This document shows, piece by piece, positions 8,343 to 16,882 of a stretch of 64,000 nt of DNA. Location: positions 1-64,000 of the forward strand of contig DXBX01000082.1 in the NCBI GenBank assembly GCA_019116285.1, given 5' to 3'. Made by a program: the position numbers and the translations under genes. The notes under the pieces were generated by a model. The model was not told where the DNA came from, did no database searches, and saw only the letters and a list, made by a program, of their open reading frames with translations. Source of the DNA: Candidatus Bacteroides merdigallinarum (lineage in GTDB: Bacteria; Bacteroidota; Bacteroidia; Bacteroidales; Bacteroidaceae). Positions within the stretch are counted from its first letter, which is position 1. Each line of letters opens with the position of its first letter.

Positions 8343-10310
8343 TTAAGGCTCAGAATTACTAGTGGAATCCTCTACGGTAATATTATCAGGCTTATTACCA
8401 TAAAGCGCATGCTGAGGCCCATAATCTTTAGTACCCTCTTCACCGCTTACTAAAATATAAGGCGTTCCATTCTCTTCGTCATACGGACCTACTTTATATT
8501 CCATATTAGATGAAGAACAATCTTTCAATGTAACCGTCTTAGTTCCTACATTTACGCCAACAATACTGCCAATTTGTTTCTGACCTACTCCTGAAGGTGC
8601 CGTAACCCACAGGCTTGCTCCGTCCACACTACAGTTTTCATAAGTTATATTTGCTTCATGTGCAACGGAACCTATCAATGCACCAATGCTATGAAACCCC
8701 TTGATATTAATGTCCTCTGCATGACAGTTTTTGATGCTACCTGAATTATGAACACCAATCATACCGCCTATTCTTATTACCGTAGGATTGCTGTCAATGT
8801 TATAATCATTATTGTGAATGAAAACATGTTTTACCGTGCAATTTTCCACATCCCCATAGAAATTACCTGCTAAGGCACCACTCCATGAACTCACACCATT
8901 GATAACAACATTATCTAAGGTCAAATTCTTGATATTCAAAGTTGCAACATATCCAGAATTAGTAGGATCACCAAAGAAGCCAACACCAGCCTGATTAGTT
9001 CCATTCCAGCTATTGATTCTCACATTAGAAATTGTGTGATTCCCTCCATCAAATGTTACGGTTGGTTCTGGTTGCCATATAGCAATCGGTTTCCAATTAA
9101 TTCCATTCAAATCCAAATCGTTATCGAGCACAACATTTCGGACATTCTTATACCAAGGAGTTTCAGCACCTTTTGCATTCTCTGATAACCAAGCCAATTC
9201 TGCTATCGTTTTCACATGATATGTCTTTGTTTTCCCATCAGGACTCGTCTCAATCATTGGCTCTTTCATTTCTCCAAAGGTCTTAGGATCCCACCAAGAT
9301 TCCAAAATGGTAATTTGATCTTCAAAGTTCTCATCACAAGTTACCTGCACCTTTGCATTTTCCGTCAACAGATTCCCCAATATGGTAGTCAAGTAATTGC
9401 GCTGTATGGGAATGTCTGTCGTAAAATCATAAGTACTCACAGGATTTTCACCATCCAATGACTCTAATTTGAAATGTATCTTGTCTTGATTCGTATTGGC
9501 CAGCAGATAGTCTACCGTAAGCGTACGATTCTTGACGCTTTCGGCCTCGTAACCTTCGCTATAATCCTTGTCCGTTTTGCTGGCAAACTTTGCCGTATAC
9601 ACATCTTCGACATCTCCTACCGTTGTAGACAAGTCGGAACCTGTAGCGACACCAGTCACAGCGTTCAAACTGGTAAAGCGTTTACAATTATAATAAGTGA
9701 CCTTGAAATTGTCGGGCATGTAGGTTCCATTTTCATCCCAGTCCGTCGTGACCACACGCACCTTGGCAAAAGGACGACGTAAAGTAAGACTAATGCCCTT
9801 CGAAGCGTCCACTGTCTGATTCTCTGTCACGAAATAAGCATCGCGACTTTCGTCATTCAATTGTCCACTTACAGCATCAAGGCAAGTGATAGCAGTCAAA
9901 TCATCCGTGTCATAGTGCAGGTCTGCAGTTGTTCCAACCTTTACAAAATCCGCCCAAGCCACAAACTTATACTCACGCTTGTTCACCAAACGCACTTCGA
10001 ACTCTGTACCAGCATAATCTCCCTGTACTGTCTTCAAAATGGGAGTAACCACTTGATTATTCCCGTCCTTGTCATACACTGCCACCTGATAGCGCAAATC
10101 ATACTTCGTCCAATCCACATTCGTAATGCCGCCCTTGGCGCTGTTGGTATAACCGGCACCGGCGCGTGTCATGCCCATAGCTTCAGGAGTTTGCAGAGTG
10201 ATGCGTACCATGCTCTCCTCACCCGTACCCTCTTGCTGGGCTTCCCAATCTTCTTGGCAACCGGCAAACATGACTGCCGAGAATGCCAACAAACTAAGAA
10301 CCTTCTTCAT
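8343..10310 (-). CDS. DUF6562 / fimbrillin-like surface lipoprotein with beta-helix C-terminus
   Basis: A 655-aa putative surface protein. The start MKKVLSLLAFSAVMFAGC gives a lipoprotein signal with the acylated cysteine at residue 18. Residues about 35-330 resemble the DUF6562/Mfa-type N-terminal domain (LRYQVAVYDKDG, SLTLRRPFAKVRVVTTDW, DIPIQRNYLTTILGNLL). From about 360 it changes to GLUG-like or right-handed beta-helix repeats (LTLDNVVINGVSSWSGALAGNFYGDVENCTVKHVFI; IKNCHAEDINIKGFHSIGALIGSV). The C-terminal half is markedly A/T-richer than the N-terminal half. It is the last gene of a three-gene minus-strand operon and may be the exposed subunit or adhesin. Confidence 0.8.
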   Translation of the reverse strand: MKKVLSLLAFSAVMFAGCQEDWEAQQEGTGEESMVRITLQTPEAMGMTRAGAGYTNSAKGGITNVDWTKYDLRYQVAVYDKDGNNQVVTPILKTVQGDYAGTEFEVRLVNKREYKFVAWADFVKVGTTADLHYDTDDLTAITCLDAVSGQLNDESRDAYFVTENQTVDASKGISLTLRRPFAKVRVVTTDWDENGTYMPDNFKVTYYNCKRFTSLNAVTGVATGSDLSTTVGDVEDVYTAKFASKTDKDYSEGYEAESVKNRTLTVDYLLANTNQDKIHFKLESLDGENPVSTYDFTTDIPIQRNYLTTILGNLLTENAKVQVTCDENFEDQITILESWWDPKTFGEMKEPMIETSPDGKTKTYHVKTIAELAWLSENAKGAETPWYKNVRNVVLDNDLDLNGINWKPIAIWQPEPTVTFDGGNHTISNVRINSWNGTNQAGVGFFGDPTNSGYVATLNIKNLTLDNVVINGVSSWSGALAGNFYGDVENCTVKHVFIHNNDYNIDSNPTVIRIGGMIGVHNSGSIKNCHAEDINIKGFHSIGALIGSVAHEANITYENCSVDGASLWVTAPSGVGQKQIGSIVGVNVGTKTVTLKDCSSSNMEYKVGPYDEENGTPYILVSGEEGTKDYGPQHALYGNKPDNITVEDSTSNSEP

Positions 10311-10369
10311 AATACAATCATTTTAATAAAACATATAGTTAAAACAATAAGCATCTCTTCCAACCGACA

Positions 10370-11500
10370 TCATGGCACTACAATGACGAATTCATCATCA
10401 AACCCCTCATCAACCTCCAATCCTCCCTCACCGATATCCTGCGTCAGAAAACGCCCGCGTATCACCGTCTCCCGGTTTCTCCGCAAGGGAACATCCACAT
10501 TGGTTGTATGGCTCAACTCATTGCCTTCGGCATCCAAGAAATAGAAGTCGGCCAGGACGTGCGTCTCCTCCTCGCTGTCCGTGAAGACATAGTCGTAGGC
10601 CAGGCAGACATTGCCCGTCTCGTTCACCACCGTAGGGTGCGTTTCCGTCCGTCGGGTGCTGATCCATTGACAAGGCGCCTGCGCTAAGGCATCATAGGCC
10701 ACACTGACAAACTGCTTGTAAATGATGATGACCTGCACGTCTTCGATATTCATGCCTGACGACTGCTGAAATTCAGCCAAATCCTCCGTATAGAGGCGCA
10801 AGCGTCCGGCAGGACGGGTCATGTAGACAGGCACCAACCCAGCCAGGTTCTCCACGGGCACCTCCTCCGCATCGGCACGGGTAGTTGCTCCCAAGCTACG
10901 GGTGGTAGATGTCACCTGCACGGCACCATCCCACCCGATACCGAAATTGCTGTAGCCTGTACCGGAGTTCTTATGGTGCAGTTCCTGCATCGTGTTCTCC
11001 AGATTCACCTGCACGAAATCCAAGGTGGAGGTATCAAAATGCTAGTCATCCGGATTGGCCACTGGTACATAATCGCACCACGACACGGCTGTATAGTCAC
11101 CTCGCGAAGGAAGGGTGAAATGCAGTTCCGCCTGGGGCGGCAGGGCATCATTGTTCACCGTCAATTCCTGCCGGGCTATGGTCTTGGGCGTACCTTCCGC
11201 ATCCACTTGGTTATTATCTCTGATTTCAACGACGAAACGTAAATCCAACCGGTCATCCGGCATATAACTGGGCGAGGCTTCCGCCTCCAGCATGGTTTCC
11301 GTACGGTTGCCGTCGGCATCATAAGCTATTTCCTTATAGAAAGGAGGCGGCGTACGGTCACAATTGAGTTGTACCACAAATTCCGTATCCGTCACCGGTT
11401 CCGGGTATTGATGGATAGTAGCATCGCAGGCGCTTATCAGACAGACAAGCCCCTGCAACGCACCGAGATATAGAGAATGAAAATGCAACGTTTTCTTCAT
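10370..11500 (-). pseudogene. Mfa2/FimB-like (DUF5119-type) fimbrial protein interrupted by an in-frame amber codon
   Basis: Read on the minus strand from ATG 11500, this frame has a lipoprotein-like N-terminus (LQGLVCLISACDATIHQYPEP) and the family hallmark TAVSWCDYVPVANPDD. A TAG at 11044-11042 then stops it. The same frame reopens at once as HFDTSTLDFVQVNLENTMQ and runs to 10370 with no shift, giving about 376 aa in total. A tyrosine codon in place of TAG would restore a normal family sequence, so a single-base nonsense change is the simplest reading. The downstream piece has only a TTG as possible start. The ATG overlaps the DUF3575 stop (ATGA). A sequencing error or suppressed stop is possible. 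Confidence 0.75.
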
Positions 11501-12810
11501 GGCCGTACCCTCCTTTTCTTGCCGACAAACCATTTATACGAAAGGGTGACAGCAGCACGCGTCACACCCCAATAACATTTGCTGCCCGAGGAGCGGACCA
11601 GCTGTCCCGGACGGATGCCTATATTCTCGTATTCATCATATTTATAATCCGCAAAACCGAATCCCACGGTAAACTCCGCCCCCCAACGTTTGTTTTTACC
11701 AAAAGGCAAGGCATAGCCGTAGCTCAGCCCCATTCCCCACAAGGCATGGTTGGGATCCTGATAGCGTCCATGGTCATTCAGTGCAATATTGAATCCGGCC
11801 ACATGGGTATGCAAGCCTATGAAATGACGTTGACTGACCTCGCGAAGCCAATAGCGCACCTCCGGCTGGGCGGCCAACACGCGCACTTTGCGGGTTTCCT
11901 TGAATAAATCGTAGGGAGAATAGTAGACAGGAACGTCCAGCGACCAATGACGAGCCAACTCCACCTCGAAGCCCAAGTTGGCCACCAAGGCAGTCGTCAC
12001 GGCCAGCAGATTACTCTTTAAGAGAATGACTCTCCGGCGAGCAGGCTGTTCGGATGTGAAAGGGATGGGAGTCAGACGCTCGTAAACTTCTTGCCTCAGA
12101 TCCGTCACAGGCGGTGCGTCATAGGTCACGATGGATGGTAATTCCGGCTGCTCGTAACAGACAATAACCAAGCGTGAGTTTCGGAAAGGAGGAAACACCT
12201 CGCGCACCAGGCGCGTCCAGGTCCGTCCTCCATCCAAAGCGCGGATTTGCGCTTTGCGTCGTATCCAATCCGGCTCCGTGTCGATGATATGCAGGATCTG
12301 TTCCCGATGTGGAAAGTCTATTTGCTGTAATGTATAGCGCGTGGATTCCCAATCTTCTGCCAGATTTTCGACGTGTAGCAACGTATCCGGCAAATCCGTA
12401 TGAGCCAATATGTAATCGGCCAAGGCACGCGAACGATAATGCCCCAACTGTTTATTCCAGCGTACAGGTCCTTCAGGCGAAGCGCTGCCGCCTATCCACA
12501 CATAGGCCAGGCGAACACGCGGATCTTGCTGTGCCCAACGGATAGTAGTCAGAATACTATCAGTCTGCGCATTGGGATAAAGCGTGTATTTATTAACTTT
12601 ATAGATGACAGGAACCAAATCCGTACGGGCATAGGTCCATACAGAATCCACCCTGTCAGCAGGAAGGAAAGTTACATAACGAGGCCGCCAACGTTCCTTG
12701 GGAAGGTCGGATGTATGTATACCCGACGGCTGCGCCGAAAGGCGCCCGACAGCCACCACCAAGAAGAGTATCCAAATACATGTCCGCATGGGCAAGGCTC
12801 TCCATATCAA
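11497..12810 (-). CDS. DUF3575 outer-membrane-like protein of the fimbria-type operon
   Basis: A 437-aa exported protein (start 12810, or ATG 12789 which gives the cleaner signal peptide MRTCIWILFLVVAVGRLSAQ). The N-terminal half (IGGSASPEGPVRWNKQLGHYRSRALADYILAH) resembles an OmpA-like peptidoglycan-associating module. The C-terminal half is a DUF3575-type beta-barrel (LLKSNLLAVTTALVANLGFEVELARHWSLDVPVYYSPYDLF, then GMGLSYGYALPFGKNKRWGAEFTVGFGFADYKYDEYE). In Bacteroidales such genes commonly precede Mfa/FimB-like genes, as here. It is the first gene of the operon. Confidence 0.8.
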   Translation of the reverse strand: MIWRALPMRTCIWILFLVVAVGRLSAQPSGIHTSDLPKERWRPRYVTFLPADRVDSVWTYARTDLVPVIYKVNKYTLYPNAQTDSILTTIRWAQQDPRVRLAYVWIGGSASPEGPVRWNKQLGHYRSRALADYILAHTDLPDTLLHVENLAEDWESTRYTLQQIDFPHREQILHIIDTEPDWIRRKAQIRALDGGRTWTRLVREVFPPFRNSRLVIVCYEQPELPSIVTYDAPPVTDLRQEVYERLTPIPFTSEQPARRRVILLKSNLLAVTTALVANLGFEVELARHWSLDVPVYYSPYDLFKETRKVRVLAAQPEVRYWLREVSQRHFIGLHTHVAGFNIALNDHGRYQDPNHALWGMGLSYGYALPFGKNKRWGAEFTVGFGFADYKYDEYENIGIRPGQLVRSSGSKCYWGVTRAAVTLSYKWFVGKKRRVRP

Positions 12811-13203
12811 TGCGCCCGGATTCCCCTACGGACAGGTCTGTGCGAAGTTATATACTACATATATAAAGAAAAAGCGCGGGAATCTGTACCTGTTACTCGT
12901 CCCGCTATTCGAGGCCTTCGCATTGCCCACTCAGTCTGAACGAGCAACGCAGAAGCCCACGCCGATATGCGTAACGACACAGCATACCCTTATGAAAGGA
13001 TACACTGAGGTATATAAACATATCCCGCAGACATCTACTGTTGCTTTGCTTTTGACTGAGTTCAAAGTTTGCGAAGTTTCGAATAGCCAAAGACAAAACG
13101 TCAAGTAAACGTCTTTCTTATATATGTCCTCTCCCCTTCCCACCCACCGCTCCTTTTATCCAATAGACAAAGGCCTCGGCGCAGACTTTGGGGAGTTCGG
13201 GAG

Positions 13204-13211
13204 CAAAGGTA
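13204..13211 (-). promoter_or_regulatory. Minus-strand promoter -7 box, probably for the fimbria-like operon
   Basis: On the minus strand the bases read TACCTTTG, a full match to TAnnTTTG. The nearest downstream gene on that strand starts at 12810, implying a leader of nearly 390 nt, unusually long for this window. Confidence 0.5.
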
Positions 13212-13274
13212 GGTATTTTTTCTGAATATCCAATCACTCTCGGAAATATTTAACAGCATAAGCCACGGTATTCC

Positions 13275-13335
13275 CGAACATAAGCATCGGCTCCTGCGAA
13301 CATAAGCGCCGGCTCCTGCGAACATAAGCCATGAC
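13275..13335. repeat. 22-bp tandem repeat, about three units
   Basis: Units start at 13275, 13297 and 13319, each beginning CGAACATAAGC and, in the first two, ending CGGCTCCTG. A degenerate earlier unit (CATAAGCCACGGTATTCC) precedes them. The sequence is unrelated to the other tandem arrays of the window but the period is the same. Confidence 0.7.
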
Positions 13336-13427
13336 ATACTCCCCCAAAAGTACCCTATAGATCAGCCCGTCTGCATCGTATTCGTTAATAAACACTAAAC
13401 AAGCCTGCTGCAAAGAGGAATGTTGAT

Positions 13428-13435
13428 TAACTTTG
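13428..13435 (+). promoter_or_regulatory. Promoter -7 box of the DUF4831 gene
   Basis: TAACTTTG fits TAnnTTTG and lies 34 bases before the ATG at 13470, giving a leader of roughly 28 nt. Confidence 0.55.
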
Positions 13436-13469
13436 TTCCGATTAACGACTGATTAAAAAGATAAGGCTT

Positions 13470-14537
13470 ATGAAAAGGAATCTGATCATAACGGCAGCCC
13501 TCTTGGCAAGCCTCACGGCCACGGCACAGACGGAGGTCACTGTAGGCGTGATGCGCGGCAAAGACTATGGCGTCACCTATATGCTGCCAAAGACTGAAAT
13601 AGAAATGGTGCTGGAAATCACGCGGCACACGTACACCCCGGGACCTTTCTGCCAATACGCGGACCGATATCTGCAAGAGAGGAACGTATCCACCGAGCCC
13701 GAGGTACGGTGGACCTTGGACAATATCCGGATGCAGACGATAGGCCTGCCGGACAAGGAGCGCGTCTACTTCGTCAAACTGAAGGACAAGACCGTGGCGC
13801 CACTGATGGAACTGACCGAGGATGGCATCGTGCGCTCCATCAACCTGCCTTTCAGCGGAACCAAACCCCGGCAACCCGAAACACCTGCCGAGACTCCGGA
13901 GAAAACACTACCCGACCCTAACCGGTTCCTGACTGAAGAAATCTTATTGGCTACCTCCACTGCCAAAAAAGCCGAGCTGGTAGCCAAGGAAATCTACTAT
14001 ATGCGTGAAAGCCGTAATGCCCTGCTGCGTGGCGAAGCTGACAACACACCCAAAGACGGCATGCAGCTCAAACTGATGCTGGACAATATGGAATTGCAGG
14101 AACAGGCCTTGACGGAAATGTTCACCGGGCATACGACCGAAAAGTCAGAAACCGTCCGCCTCTCCGTCACCCCCGAAGAAATGAAGGATAAGGTGGTCTT
14201 CCGCTTCTCGCGCAAATTGGGCGTATTAGACAAAGACGACTTAGCCGGTGAGCCCTACTGCCTCAGCATCACCAACCTCAACACCCCGACGCTGCCGGCC
14301 GTAGAAGAGGAAAACGGCAAGAAGAAAGAGGAACTGGAAGGGGTTGCCTACAACATGCCCGGACGTGCAAGGATTACCCTGACGCAAGGCAACAAGACGT
14401 TGCTGGAAGCGGAAATGCCCGTCACGCAGTTTGGCACGGTGGAGTATCTGGCTCCCATATTGTTCAACAAGAATTCCACAACGACCGTCCTGTTCGACAC
14501 GACTACGGGAGGTTTGATAAAAGTGGACCGTCAATAA
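13470..14537 (+). CDS. DUF4831 family exported protein
   Basis: A 355-aa protein with a signal peptide (MKRNLIITAALLASLTATAQ) and the DUF4831 N-terminus (TEVTVGVMRGKDYGVTYMLPKTEIEMVLEITRHTYTPGPFCQYADRYL). The middle contains EEILLATSTAKKAELVAKEIYYMRESRNALLRGEAD, and the C-terminal part is beta-rich (GRARITLTQGNKTLLEAEMPVTQFGTVEYLAPILFNKNSTT). The family is confined to Bacteroidetes and has no known function. The gene has its own promoter and is followed by a strong hairpin. Confidence 0.85.
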   Translation: MKRNLIITAALLASLTATAQTEVTVGVMRGKDYGVTYMLPKTEIEMVLEITRHTYTPGPFCQYADRYLQERNVSTEPEVRWTLDNIRMQTIGLPDKERVYFVKLKDKTVAPLMELTEDGIVRSINLPFSGTKPRQPETPAETPEKTLPDPNRFLTEEILLATSTAKKAELVAKEIYYMRESRNALLRGEADNTPKDGMQLKLMLDNMELQEQALTEMFTGHTTEKSETVRLSVTPEEMKDKVVFRFSRKLGVLDKDDLAGEPYCLSITNLNTPTLPAVEEENGKKKEELEGVAYNMPGRARITLTQGNKTLLEAEMPVTQFGTVEYLAPILFNKNSTTTVLFDTTTGGLIKVDRQ

Positions 14538-14554
14538 AGCCCAAGCCCTTTTCT

Positions 14555-14612
14555 GTAAAGAGGCACTTTAGAAACGTAAAGAGGCACTTTAGCTCCCTAA
14601 AGTGCCTCTTTA
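14555..14612. terminator. Strong hairpin built from a 21-bp repeat
   Basis: GTAAAGAGGCACTTTAG occurs twice in direct orientation (14555 and 14576, 21 bases apart), then once inverted. Arms 14577-14592 and 14597-14612 form a perfect 16-bp stem with a CTCC loop. It lies between convergent genes and would terminate both. The core AAAGTGCCTCTTT also occurs in the tandem array at 53324-53453. Confidence 0.8.
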
Positions 14613-14643
14613 TATATCCTCAACAAGGCTTCCTGCCGGCGGA

Positions 14644-15006
14644 CTATCCAACCGGCCCCAACAGACGGATAAACCCGTCCTTCTGCAACTGCATCAGATA
14701 GGCGGTCACACGCGATGCGTAATGTTCATCCCCGCTGAAATGAGGAGCCAACAAGGTAATGATCTCCGCCACGTTGCGCCGCCCGTCAATCAAGTTCCAC
14801 ACGGCGGTACCATGCTCCTCCAAGCGCACATGAATGTAGGGAGACATCCCCTTGGGCAAGAAAAAACGACGCATCCACGCACGTTTGAAGCGAGGATAGG
14901 CCAGAATGGCCATTCCATCCTCCCACTCCGTCACGACCGTCCCGCTCCGGACAGGCACCGTGTCCAACAAGCTGAATTTTGCCGCATTTTTCATATGCTT
15001 CCCCAA
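14644..15006 (-). CDS. PqqD-family peptide-binding protein
   Basis: A 120-aa protein (ATG 15006; ATG 14994, giving MKNAAKF, is equally possible). The central VRLEEHGTAVWNLIDGRRNVAEIITLLAPHF is the PqqD-type winged-helix fold, which in other systems presents a precursor peptide to a radical-SAM enzyme. No peptide-modifying enzyme or precursor is adjacent, so its partner is unknown. It follows the MFS gene by 9 bases and is the last gene of the minus-strand run that starts upstream with rlmN or DUF4837. Confidence 0.75.
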   Translation of the reverse strand: MGKHMKNAAKFSLLDTVPVRSGTVVTEWEDGMAILAYPRFKRAWMRRFFLPKGMSPYIHVRLEEHGTAVWNLIDGRRNVAEIITLLAPHFSGDEHYASRVTAYLMQLQKDGFIRLLGPVG

Positions 15007-15015
15007 GGGGTGATT

Positions 15016-16431
15016 TTAATGAATGTTGGGTTCTTCCAACTGATAACCATACTTCTTGTCGGCCCGCTTCAACAGAAGTGCCACCAACATCGACAAACAG
15101 GCAATGCCCGTAAAGATGCACATCGGGATGGTATAGTCGTAGATATTGGCACCCTTGTCGTCCTGCCCCACGATGCAATAGACATCCAGCACCTTGCCTA
15201 TCAACGTGGGAATGCCCCACAATCCAATGTTTTGGATGAAGAATATCAATGCATAGGCCGTACCCAGCTGGTTGACCGGGAAGATTTTGGCTACGGCCGG
15301 CCACATGGCCGAGGGAACCAGCGAGAAGGCAATGCCCAAGATTATCATCAGGATGATGGCCACCAACCAATAGCTGATAGCCGGAATGGCATACAGGAAA
15401 TGCACGCCAATCAGCATGGCCGAACCCAGCAACATGATGGAAGCCGCCTTGCCGCGCTTATCGATGTAGCCACCGAAGATTGGCGTCAGGAACAACGCAC
15501 CCAAGGCGGGCAGCCCGGCAAAGGTACCGGCCACATTCTCATTGATGCCATACTTGAGAATCATGAACTCGGAAGCGAACTTCTGGAAGGGGAATACGCA
15601 AGAGTAGAACAGCACACACAGCAACGCAATCAGCCAAAAGCCCGGATTGACCAGGATATTCTTCACATCTTTGAAGGAGAACTTCTCGGCAGGGTCCGAA
15701 TCACCGGATACGGCCGCCTCGGCTTCCATCTGCTTGTCAAGCTTGCGGTCCATCACCGCAAAGATGAAGAAAGCTATCAGGCCACCCAGCAGCAAGACCA
15801 ATCCCAAGAGCACTGGCGTTGTGATGCTGAAGGCTCTCGCCAACGGAATGGCCACTGCGTAGCCGGCCTGCGAGCCGATGCGGGCCAAAGCCACCTGCAC
15901 GCCCATGGCCGTAGCCAATTCCTTGCCGTGGAACCACTTGGCGATAATCTTGGTCACCGTGATACCTGCCACCTCGGCTCCCACACCGAAAATGGAATAG
16001 CCTGCAAAGGCCACGAACACACCCGTCTTATAGCCGAACATCTCTCGGCAGCCGAACAATTCTGCTCCGGGAGCAGCCAGCCCCGTCATGGCGTAATACT
16101 CCAACGCCGTACCTGCCACCATCAGAATAGTAGCCAGGCGGCCTGTGAAACGGATACCGAAGCGGTCTAGAATCAATCCGCCCCAAATTAGCATCAGGAA
16201 GAATACATTCAGGAAACTGTAACCGCCGGTATAGAAACCGAAATCACTACTGGACCATCCCAGGTCGGACTCCAGCATAGACTTCAGCGGCGCCACCACA
16301 TCGTTCACGTAATATGCCGCCATCATGGTAAAAGCCACAATGGCCAATGCCCCCCAACGGGTAGCCTTGGAATCATTCAGCTTTTGCTTTACTTGTTCTG
16401 TCATCATTATTCTGTTTTTATGAATCTGCAA
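15016..16431 (-). CDS. Major facilitator superfamily transporter
   Basis: A 471-aa inner-membrane transporter (ATG 16431; the internal ATGs at 16407 and 16404, MMTEQVKQ, are the more natural starts). About twelve membrane segments are visible, including the loop signature LILDRFGIRFTGRLAT between segments 2 and 3, and a central cytosolic loop (MDRKLDKQMEAEAAVSGDSDPAEKFSFKDVKNILVNPGFW). The sequence resembles the group that includes oxalate/formate- and nitrate-type antiporters, but the substrate cannot be assigned. Confidence 0.85.
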   Translation of the reverse strand: MQIHKNRIMMTEQVKQKLNDSKATRWGALAIVAFTMMAAYYVNDVVAPLKSMLESDLGWSSSDFGFYTGGYSFLNVFFLMLIWGGLILDRFGIRFTGRLATILMVAGTALEYYAMTGLAAPGAELFGCREMFGYKTGVFVAFAGYSIFGVGAEVAGITVTKIIAKWFHGKELATAMGVQVALARIGSQAGYAVAIPLARAFSITTPVLLGLVLLLGGLIAFFIFAVMDRKLDKQMEAEAAVSGDSDPAEKFSFKDVKNILVNPGFWLIALLCVLFYSCVFPFQKFASEFMILKYGINENVAGTFAGLPALGALFLTPIFGGYIDKRGKAASIMLLGSAMLIGVHFLYAIPAISYWLVAIILMIILGIAFSLVPSAMWPAVAKIFPVNQLGTAYALIFFIQNIGLWGIPTLIGKVLDVYCIVGQDDKGANIYDYTIPMCIFTGIACLSMLVALLLKRADKKYGYQLEEPNIH

Positions 16432-16506
16432 CTACAAAAAAGAGGGCTGATGTCTTTTGCCGACACCAACCCTCCTTACTATTTCATCGATGAAAGCACC
16501 TTCCCT

Positions 16507-16875
16507 TTAGTTAGCGGCATTCGTATCTGCCGGTGCAGCCTCGGCGGCGGGCATCTCTGCCTGCGGCGCATTCGTACCGAGCGGCATGTTATAAGGATTC
16601 GTGCTCTCCTCCTGCTGGGCTTGCTCCAGGATAATGTCTCCCTTGGCAGCGCCCGTAGGCAACACATAAGCCGAAGCAATACTGATCAATACCATAAAAG
16701 CGGCCAATCCCCACGTAGTCTTCTCCAGGAAATCGGTTGTCTTGCGCACGCCCATAATCTGATTGGACGAAGAGAAACTGGAAGCCAAGCCGCCTCCTTT
16801 GGAGTTCTGAATCAACACGATGAAGCACATCAAGATGGCTGCAATCAACATTAAGATAACTAATAATACGTACAT
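16507..16875 (-). CDS. secG: Protein translocase subunit SecG
   Basis: A 122-aa auxiliary subunit of the SecYEG channel. Two membrane helices (VLLVILMLIAAILMCFIVLIQ and GLAAFMVLISIASAYVL) flank the conserved cytosolic loop NSKGGGLASSF...NQIMGVRKTTDFLEKTTW. The C-terminal tail is long and Ala/Pro/Glu-rich, as is common in Bacteroidetes. It lies 7 bases after the TPR-like gene in the pdxA-lptE-secG operon. Confidence 0.95.
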   Translation of the reverse strand: MYVLLVILMLIAAILMCFIVLIQNSKGGGLASSFSSSNQIMGVRKTTDFLEKTTWGLAAFMVLISIASAYVLPTGAAKGDIILEQAQQEESTNPYNMPLGTNAPQAEMPAAEAAPADTNAAN

Positions 16876-16882
16876 TTTTTTG

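Larger units (their letters stand above)
12811..13469. other. Intergenic region between the fimbria-like operon and the DUF4831 gene
   Basis: About 660 bases without a convincing gene. The minus-strand half (12811-13211) would be a leader of nearly 390 nt if transcription starts at the TACCTTTG box at 13211-13204. Short reading frames on both strands lack start context and family resemblance. A 9-bp inverted repeat CGAGGCCTT/AAGGCCTCG lies near 12910 and 13170. The right half holds a 22-bp tandem repeat and the promoter of the next plus-strand gene. Confidence 0.6.

Noticed and set aside
12698-13108. Plus-strand frame of 136 codons between the DUF3575 and DUF4831 genes
   Set aside because: It overlaps the DUF3575 gene antisense, shows no domain or signal, and has no promoter or RBS of its own.
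12905-13177. Invertible promoter segment bounded by CGAGGCCTT and AAGGCCTCG
   Set aside because: The repeat is only nine bases, the good promoter lies outside the segment, and no invertase gene is nearby; kept only as a weak point within the leader finding.
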